DNA from: Brachypterus glaber
Lineage: Eukaryota > Arthropoda > Insecta > Coleoptera > Kateretidae
Direction: 5' to 3'
NCBI GenBank assembly: GCA_958510825.1
Contig: OY294050.1
Location: forward strand, 4,131,340 to 4,195,339
Length of the DNA stretch: 64,000 bases
Each line of letters begins with the position of its first letter. Position 1 is the first letter of the stretch. This document shows, in pieces, positions 55,936 to 64,000 of this stretch. Below the pieces are notes generated by a model, which worked only from the letters and a program-made list of their open reading frames with translations, was not told where the DNA came from and ran no database searches. A program made the translations under genes and the position numbers.

Positions 55936-56754
55936 CTGGAAATCATAAAAAATGGAGATGTATAATTCCTGAAGATTCTTCGGTGAAGAAAGAAGATCGC
56001 CTTGATTTCATGTTTTTATTATTCAGAAATTATTGGGGCCCCTTGCAAAGCAAACATATCACTGGGGTACCAAGTACTATAATTATTCACGAGATATGTA
56101 TTTTGGAACGAACAAAGCAAGTCAAAATAAAAGAAAACGATACCTTTAGTCTGTATTGTAGGGGAAAGACGGTGAATATCATACACTTACTATTTTTACA
56201 AACATATTAAATCTGTGAATTCTGAGAAAAAAATTGAGGATTTTTGTATGTTTCCATTTTTTTCAAAACAGCTATTTAGTAAAACTAATGATGCTTTTGA
56301 ATCAAAATTTTTGATATGTACCAAATGTATAGCGAATTTAAAGTAACAACCATTTCCTTGTAAAGGGTTTCTCATATTCTTTTGGATTTTAGTACTCTAA
56401 ATTTGTCCGTCAATCTTTTAGTAGTATTAACTGTAATAATTAAAGCAAGTTCACCATGTCAGAATGTGAATTTACAATATTTTTTAAAATAACCTCAATA
56501 TTACTCGGTTTAGTAAAATCTCAGCTCTTTTCCTGTCGGTACCAAACCAAAAACCCGACACTTTTACAGACAGTCCCGAAAATTACTATAATTATAGCTT
56601 ACATTCTACAAAAGATAGTAAAATTACCAAAATAAAAATTCACATTTTTACAGATAACAATGAATTTTCAGTACTGATTTAAATTTACCACTTTCTTTGC
56701 TGGTAACATATGACCTACTTTATTTGCTGGGAAATTACGTTATGTTATCGTTAG

Positions 56755-57145
56755 AAATGAAGTATATTCTAGTTATTTTGGCTCTCCTGGAACCGAAAAT
56801 GGTAATCGTTCTTTGCGGAAATGCATGCACTAGGGTAATATGTTATTAAAAAAAAAACAGTTTTTTTTTCGGATGGGGTTTTTATTAATTGGTTTACGTT
56901 AACGTTGGTTTAGTTTTTTTGCTCGTTTGGTGTTTTTCTTTTTTAATGGGAGACGTTGGTTTATGTTAACGTTGGTTTAAGTTGGTTTTGCGTCTGTTTG
57001 ATGTTTTTTTATTAAAAATATTTTTTACAAATAAATATTAATATAGCGGACAAAGAAAAAAAATTGTGCATTTCCGCAAAGAACGATTACCTTTTTCGGA
57101 TTTAGGTGGGCCAAAATAACTAAAATATACTTCATTCCAAACGAT
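56755..57145. mobile_element. Foldback element with 'ggtaatcgttctttgcgg' arms
   Basis: 'ggtaatcgttctttgcgg' near 56801 pairs with 'ccgcaaagaacgattacc' near 57074. The outer 'gaagtatattctagttattt' pairs with 'ctaaaatatacttc'. The interior has a duplicated 'acgttggttta' segment. Confidence 0.75.
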
Positions 57146-57799
57146 AACAGATTTCCATAAAGTTCTTTTTCGAAAACATTAGAACTATAAAAAATCGCCA
57201 TAGAAAAAAATGGTGCATTTCCGCAGAAAATGTAATTTTTGAACTCAGGTGGGTCAATTTAGTTAGATGGTAAGTAATTTGTAACGATATCAGATTTCCT
57301 GCAAACGAAAGTTGGGCCTTCTTTTTTATCAAAGAGACAGGTCTCTTTTTCCGTGCAAAAAATTCAAAATTTCTCCTAAATTGCGCTTTAATGCATAAAG
57401 AAGTTCTATAAGAGAAATCTTTCAATTGTTTGAATAGTTATAACGGGTTTATCCTTGGTACCTTAAAGGTTTGCAGATGTTGCCAATATAAAACATTTAC
57501 ATACTTATGTATAATTTTATCAGATGTGTCATATTTACCGACTCTACCCTACTTATAATTATTCCATTCAGAATGTTATGCATTTCAGTCTAATCCGATA
57601 AAAAAACACGATTTTGAATAATCAATCAAACTTTTTTTGCATTCATACGTAGGTAGTAAGCTGACTCACATTCTGACTAAAACTCATTTCGCGAGCAAAC
57701 AATTTTTTATTTTGTCTGGACCCCCGTTCTCGAAATTGGACAGCAAACAATTTTTTAAGTGGCGACGAGATCAACAATTACACCGCCACCCAAAAAAAA

Positions 57800-58575
57800 A
57801 TGGATCTCCGACGGACTCGACTAGTCAATTCCTATGTATTTTGAGCAGCTAAATCCGAATCTGAGGTCGGAATTTGAAATTTAGCTCCCATTTTCAACGT
57901 AACATCAAAAAACTTACTTTTTTTGTACTTTTTCGCTATGTTTTTTGAAGATATTCAAATAGGGAGCTAACGTTCAAAGTCCGACCTCAGATTTGGATTC
58001 AGCGTCTCAAAATGCATAGGAATTGACTAGTTGAGTTCGTAAGTGTTACAAGTTTTGTTTTCAGAGAGTCAGAGTCAACCACACAAAAAAAATATTAGTT
58101 GTATCTTCGACGCACTAGACTAGTGAATTCCTATGTATTTTGAGTCGCTGAATCCGAATCTGAGGTCGGAATTTTAAAGTTAGCTCCCATTTTCAACATA
58201 ACCTCAAAAAATATATTTTTCGCTACGATATGATGTTTTTTAAGGTAGTGTTAAAAATGGGAGCTAACTTTCAAATTTCGACCTCAGATTCGGATTCAGT
58301 GGCTCAAAATACATAGGAATAACTAGTCGATTCGAACTCAACTAGTAAATTCATATGTATTTTGAGTCGCTGAATCCGAATCCGAGTTCGGATTTTAAAA
58401 GTTAGCTTCAATTTTCACATAACTTCAAAAAACATGGCGAAAAAGTGCAAAAAAAGTAAAGTTTTTTAATGATATGTTGAAAATGGGAGCTAACTTTCAA
58501 ATTCCAACCCCAGTCTCGAATTTTCGAATTCAGCATATTAAAAATACATATGAATTGACTAGTCGAGTCCGTCGG
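57800..58575. repeat. Array of alternating inverted modules
   Basis: Three successive hairpin units, each made of 'ctagtcaattcctatgtatt', 'atccgaatctgaggtcgg', 'agctcccattttcaac' and then their inverted copies. The central spacers carry 'tttttcgctatgtttttt'-like sequence. No coding potential. Confidence 0.75.
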
Positions 58576-58599
58576 AGTTGCAACTATTCTATTTGTATG

Positions 58600-60770
58600 G
58601 CTGTGTTATTTTAATTACGGGATAGAAAATCAGCATGTTTGTTTACTTCGTTAGTAAAAACATTTTACGTCACAACAGGTACAGTAGAAGTGTAATTTTA
58701 TCAAAAAGGAGTTCATTCTACCAAAGGGTTAAAAATTATGTAAAAATTAAATTCTGTGCCTGCTTCTGTAAAAATCGACTGTATATTGCAATTTTTTACT
58801 GAGTTTCTGGTAAGGGGGATAGTATATTTATACACTGAAAAAAGAATACTTTGCAGTAATGGCATATGAAATTAGGCCAAATGCTTCGCACTCTTGAATA
58901 CGTCCAAGAGCGCCTTCTCTTAACATGAAAATATAATTCACTTGCCAAAATCTTTCTGATTCTTTAACTTAAAATTCTTTGATCTTGTGTGAAATGCAAG
59001 TGGTCTTGTCTCAAAAGAAAAATTCTTGGGCCAAAGTATTTAAAAGTATTTAGTTTTTAACAATCTTAAAACAAGATAAATGGTTTTTTCCTCAAATGCG
59101 CCAGGTCCAAGAAAATTTTAAAAATATTTGAAAAGCGACACTTTTCTTGGGACAAGATAAATACTTTTGTTTGAAGATACACATCTTTTAAGCTAAAAGA
59201 ATAAATTCCATTTGCCCAAAGAACAAAAATGGGCATAGAAATCAATTATTCTGCCTCAAAGACCTCTTTTGCTTTCCCATTTTGAAAATTTTCAAAATTT
59301 TAGGTGAAATTTTTTTCAGTATATTAAATACATTTTGATAATTATCTGTTTGGGTGACAACTAATGGAATATCAATAAAAACAACTATGTCTTACCATAA
59401 ATAAATAATAATTTACACTGAGTTAAATATAATTAGATTTATCTAGTTGATCGGGATTTAAAGAATGAGTAACGCGTATAATTTCAATTTAAATATTAGA
59501 TTTTTAGAAATTTACCGTATCATAAACAAAATACCAGGTATCCCATTTAAAAATAAAAATCCTAAATAACTAATTAACACAAGGATTTTTAATTTTAATT
59601 ATATATTCGTAAATTAAAAAGCCGAACTCCACATATAGTGACAAAAAACTAATCTAATCTAAAAATCTAAGTTTTTGTGATACTGTAGATACTTCAATAA
59701 TATGTTTCAAGTTTAGTTAGTACGTACATGTTTCCAAGAAATTACTATGTGTTATGTACTCATAGCTTAAGGGCGAATTTTGCCTCTTTTAAGGTGCTGC
59801 CACCTATACTAGGTGGAACGCTTCAGAACTAACAGTACAGTCTGTCACGAGCAATGACATAATTCATCGGTTCAACATGTACGTTACCGCATTTAATATA
59901 TACACTGCTTTGATGTAATATACCGCGAGATAGTGATTTTTCTCCATATTCCTACCCTCATCCATGCAGCAACAGGCACGATGGATCCAGAGGAGTCTAG
60001 CTAGATGGAAGTGCTTTTTCGATTTTTTCCTCATGACATTAGTTCACCCGCAAATTGTCTAACCGCTTTTCATAGAATTGGTACTATTTTTTATTATTTT
60101 TAATACTTATTTTAAATACTCAGGATCTACTTGGGATCTTATATTTAAGTTTCTAAAACTTGGTAACATAAATTTTATTGTTCATACCAAACGCTTTAAC
60201 TTGATTTAAGTTTTAACCTATTGGTCTAAGTACGATACGTATTTAACTTAAATCAAGGAAAACATTTGATTTAAATATACTTAACAAGATTGCGGATGCA
60301 AAAAAAGGACTTTTTACTGTATGATTGTGAATAAAAATTATTCATGCTACTTCGACCTAATGAGGCACCTTGTATATTCAGTTTACGCCCGTATAGTATT
60401 AAAAACCTTTAGGTTTTTCATTTTAGCTAATTAACATAATATGCTAAGTGGCTAATATTTATTTATACATTTATCAGCTTTAAAAAATTATATATTTAAA
60501 TCAATAATTAATTAATGTTTAATCGCTAATGGATAATAATATTATTCTTGTGTCGGAATTCATCGATTTTATTTATTGATTATATAAATTTGTTGTAAAA
60601 TTTGTCATTTAGATAATAAAGATAATAAGTTTTAAAAATTACCATAAAAATTTTCTATATACAGTGTTTGATTTGCTTCCCAAGCAACACAACATTTTTT
60701 GGTAGAATCTACGCTTCGTAAACCTTTTTTTATTCGACTGTATCTAAAAGCGCTATTTTTGGTATAATAA
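58600..60770. other. Intronic AT-rich sequence
   Basis: No gene is recognised. A tiny dyad 'ccacctatactaggtgg' lies near 59798. The short frames here resemble no protein. Confidence 0.5.
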
Positions 60771-60777
60771 ATATATA

Positions 60778-61433
60778 TACCGGGTGTCCCAACTCTATTT
60801 ACCCAGAGATTTTCTCGTAAACTAAAAGAGATAATCAAGTTCTAAGAAAACCATCTTAAATAAGACAACTCAAACTATCTTTTTGCATATATTTGATATT
60901 TTTAGCTCTTGAAATGTGGGCAGAGGGGCATAGAGAGAATTTTTTTAAATGGAAAGGGGGGTCGTGTGATACATCACTTTAAAACTTATAAAATTCTCCA
61001 TTTAACTATATATTTTTTATTTTTTTGAAACATTTCTTTTTTGGGTTTAAAATAGGGTTGAAAATGGGTATTTTGTCAAAATTTCTCCAAAAAATCAAAC
61101 ATTTTTTTTTTTAAATTACTAATTTCATGATGAAAAAACGTAAATTATACTTTTAAACTAATTTTAATTGACGTAAATAAAAATTTACAAAAAATATACA
61201 GTCCATAGGGGAATTTTATTTGCTTTAAAATTATTTATAACACGAGCCCCCTTTTCATTTAAAAAAATTCTCCCCATGCCCCACTGCCCACATTTTAAGA
61301 GCTGAAAGTATCAAATATATGCTAAAAGAAAGTTTAAGTTGTCTAATTTAAGTTTGTTTTCGCAGAACCCGATTGTTTCTTTTAGTTTTCGAGAAAATCG
61401 CTGGTTAAATAAAGTTGGGACACCCGGTATACG
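60778..61433. mobile_element. MITE with CCGGGTGTCCCAACTC ends, copy 2
   Basis: Same ends as 50026-50388 ('ccgggtgtcccaactctatt' and 'aaataaagttgggacacccg'), with about 300 bp of extra internal AT-rich sequence. Its right end lies 43 bp from the donor-side boundary of the Prosap SPN exon. Confidence 0.85.
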
Positions 61434-61475
61434 AAAAGTTTTATTTTTCGTACTAATAAATAAAAATGGACTCAC

Positions 61476-61659
61476 CTTGGGAAGGGCAGCCAAACATTGC
61501 TGTTTGACGTCCCACACGAGCTGGTCCCTGGGGAATTGGAGGCACTTTTGAATGTTGAGTTCGGGCACGTGAATTCGCACCAGGAGGTGGCCCTCCTCCG
61601 GACCACCTCCACCTCCACGCTCGCCCTCCTCCTCCATGATCGGCACTCCTTCTTCACAT
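61476..61659 (-). CDS. Prosap: Prosap exon: start of SPN domain
   Basis: Donor CCCAAG|GTGAGT (phase 0). It encodes 'GHLLVRIHVPELNIQKCLQF', then 'PRDQLVWDVKQQCLAAL', the ubiquitin-like SPN (Shank/ProSAP N-terminal) domain that binds Ras/Rap-type GTPases in vertebrates. It is preceded by a Glu/Gly-rich stretch. A likely start ATG lies at 61635-61637 with A at -3. A strong acceptor (TTTGTTTGTTCCAG) precedes 61659, so a 5' exon, perhaps untranslated, lies beyond the window. Confidence 0.93.
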
Positions 61660-64000
61660 CTGGAACAAACAAACAAAAAAAAAATGTAAATTATGATTCG
61701 AATATTTTAGAATTACACTGTCCAACAAATTATACTACACTTTTTAACGGGTCCCTTATAGTTATTTTCTTAACTGGTGTATTAAGTGGATAAAATCACT
61801 AATACACGAGCTGAGAATTTTATCCAACACCCCTTAATTTTAAATAAAAATCTATAATTTAGCAAACAATTATTTTTTCTTAATGTATACGTATACTAGG
61901 GTGGGCCGAAAAAATGAAATCTGGAATTTCAAAACGCAATACCCGCCAAACTATGCCTTCTAATATACCTAATGTGTGAAAAGGCAGAATCAGATTAAAA
62001 GTAATCTTGAGCCCTCTACAAAGCCTTTATTATTAATGAAAATATCATATCACATTTGTAATGTACACACACTGTGTCAAAAGTCCGCCTCCCCCCCTTT
62101 AACGGAACTGGATAAAACTTTTTGCAACTTAAAGAGGACATTCATGAGGTGATCCCGTTTCATTTGACGCCACATAGGTAGAGAAGCTATAGTGGCTATT
62201 AGATAAAGACAAAAACACATTAGGTGTGTAAAATTTAGTCCGCCATTTTTACCTTTTAAATGTCAAAATTTGTAAACAAAAACAAAACCTCAAAAAGGTT
62301 TTCACATTTTTACAAGTCTTTACAAAACAAGTCATTTTTAAGTTAAAAATTTTAACACTATAAACAAAATAAAACTATAAAGACACGCAACTACCACAAA
62401 CAACGCCATAAACAAAATATCACCAATTATTCGATTTCATAACAAAATGACAGAGTGCAGTGTTGTCGGACCTCCTACCCATGTAAATTTACGTTTGCTT
62501 GCATTTAAACGGTTTGAATGTAAATTTATGCTGTCTTTGAGTGTTCTTATTAAAATTTGTAGCAAAATATTGGAAATTTATTGGTTTTTATAATTAAAAA
62601 TTATACGGTTGAAATGGTTTTGGCAACGTAGAACCGCCATTTTTACTGTTTAGATGTCAATTTTCTATCTATTGTTATTACGCAGCGCAGAACCCTGTGC
62701 AAACGTTTATTTCCTCTATATATTCTCTACCTATGTGTTTGACGCTCGAAAAATGCCGGATAAGCCGAATAATTATAATTAGTGGTTAAAATCTGACATC
62801 ATGATTAATTGTCAGAAAAATACCAATTCAAAAATGGTTCGATAGCTATCTGGGTTCAATCAATTCTTGCCAAAATCATAAATGGCTATTGCACAGTGTT
62901 ATCGTTATACCGAATTATTATTCATAAGCCTCTGTCAACAATGTCACTCAACATAAATCATTGCATTCATTTGTTTTAATTTATAATTCTATTGTTAAAT
63001 TTTATGAATAATTAAATTCAAATCTTAATATTTCACGATGGAGAAATTGTATTTTTATCCAATACATACAGATAATGAGACAATTACCAGCTTTATTTTA
63101 AATAGATAAACCCAATAATAACCCCCGCGTGGCTTTTACTTTATTAAGTGGATAATTATTTATTTTACCCACTCAACTGTCACTTGTCAAATTATTTTCT
63201 TGTAAATATCATTAAAATTTTTAATAAAAATATGCATTTCTAAGCTATTTATTGGATAAAACCTTGTATGGCACTCATGGGTAAACCGATATTGCCCTCT
63301 CGAAAATTAACCTACTTGGCTGATGCCTCGCAGGTTAATTTTCTCATGGGCAATATCTTACTTTACCCACTAGTACCATAAATAACTATTGTAGACCAGA
63401 ACTTTGTGACAATATTAAAAAAATATATAGTTACAGAAATTGTTTGCGTAGTATACGGGTTCAACGGCGGCCATATTGAAAAGTTCACAAACATTTTACG
63501 AAATGACACTACTGGCAGTCGGACTTCGAATTGAAAAAAATGACGTCATTGGCTCAGTAAATTCGTCACTTTGTGATATTTTTCAATAACTGTAGATAAA
63601 AGCGTGAATAATTATTGCTTACACAGAAAAACAGGATTTCTTAAATCAAAGACACGTGTTTTTGAATAAAGATCTACGATCAAGGACATTAACTTTGGTT
63701 CAAAGAAGTACCAGCCTAGAAACAAGATGATTGCAATATCTAATAAAAGTATTATTTAAATACTGAATTATTTCTCTCAGTGTACTCCTTTATAAATATC
63801 AAATTAACCTTTGTTTTACTCGTCGTAATTCAATCTTAAGCGTAGTCGACTTTGAATAGAAATTTCCACTTTTCTTGATCCTCTTGAAAATATTCATTGG
63901 AACAATATAAACCACTAATTGAATTAAAGCACTAGAGACGTTTTTAAAGTACCATAGACTCTTTTAAATACCACAGAAAGACGTTTTTACATCAATAGAC
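61660..64000 (-). other. Prosap: Upstream Prosap intron or 5' flank, repeats only
   Basis: A long imperfect inverted repeat runs from 62163 to 62745 ('cacataggtagagaagctat' / 'tctctacctatgtgt'). A reverse copy of repeat Q lies at 63040-63385, and a half-copy of the 20.77-kb foldback at 63460-63540 ('aaacattttacgaaatgaca'). No coding exon is seen. Confidence 0.55.
63040..63385 (-). repeat. Dispersed repeat Q, reverse copy 3
   Basis: 'aataacccccgcgtggcttt', 'attatttattttacccactc' and 'gaaaattaacctacttggc' are reverse complements of parts of 36600-36795 and 38438-38560. It is the least interrupted copy in the window. Confidence 0.7.

Larger units (their letters stand above)
42556..61475 (-). 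other. Prosap: Large Prosap intron (18.9 kb)
   Basis: No other gene is recognised on either strand. It contains repeat R1 (43838-44303), a tandem inverted block (45490-45950), a Penelope-like fragment (48851-49382) and the CCGGGTGTCC MITEs at 50026-50388 and 60778-61433. Foldbacks occur at 51716-51862, 52455-52690, 54717-55935 and 56755-57145, with an inverted-module array at 57800-58575. Stretches 46200-47850, 50400-51700, 53000-54700 and 58600-60770 are AT-rich with nothing recognisable. Confidence 0.6.
26898..61659 (-). other. Prosap: Prosap (Shank) gene span (exons described separately)
   Basis: Seventeen - strand exons join in frame through 16 GT-AG introns into about 1275 codons. From known biology, Shank/ProSAP proteins are master scaffolds of the postsynaptic density. 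They link membrane receptors and adhesion proteins to Homer and the actin cytoskeleton. The order seen is SPN domain, ankyrin repeats, SH3, PDZ and a Pro/Ser-rich region with PPxxF motifs. The C-terminal SAM domain that defines the family is not found. Either the last exon splices on to an exon left of the window, which would make kibra lie inside a Prosap intron, or a form without SAM ends at TGA 26878-26880. The first exon in the window has a strong acceptor, so a 5' exon should lie beyond 64 kb. Confidence 0.93.

Overview
The window is nuclear DNA of an arthropod, most likely an insect and plausibly a beetle. It is AT-rich and packed with repeats. Two multi-exon genes have short GT-AG introns with compatible phases. 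The species call is an inference from protein resemblance and repeat style; I did no search.

Left part (about 5-14.4 kb, + strand): the gene kibra (WW and C2 domain protein of the Hippo/Salvador-Warts pathway). Seven exons between 7156 and 13732 give an unbroken 1120-residue reading frame. They cover the coiled coils, the long linker, the C2 domain, the aPKC-binding motif and the C-terminus. The tandem WW exons expected at the N-terminus are not in the window and must lie upstream. At 5241-5825 there is an unexpected open exon with its own ATG, an in-frame stop just before it and a GC-rich leader. It ends at a phase-0 donor that fits the phase-0 acceptor at 7156. It looks like an alternative first exon that would replace the WW domains with a 195-residue tail carrying seven YxN motifs.

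Middle (about 14.4-26.9 kb): no recognisable gene. It holds a 2.9-kb satellite of 27-bp units with inversions and a 594-bp higher-order repeat, a near-perfect 0.5-kb palindrome, several foldback (MITE-like) elements, a tRNA-derived SINE and a Penelope-type GIY-YIG remnant.

Right part (26.9-61.7 kb, - strand): the gene Prosap (Shank), a postsynaptic scaffold. Seventeen phase-compatible exons encode the SPN (ubiquitin-like) domain, six or so ankyrin repeats, an SH3 domain, a PDZ domain and a long Pro/Ser-rich region with two Homer-type PPxxF motifs. No SAM-domain exon is seen. A TATA box, a CpG-rich patch and a GA-rich tract lie in the intron between the ankyrin and SH3 exons and suggest an internal promoter. 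Several introns consist largely of private minisatellites, and repeat-family copies sit within tens of bases of exons.

The two genes are convergent. Both proteins are scaffolds with proposed synaptic roles, but nothing in the sequence shows that they are co-regulated.
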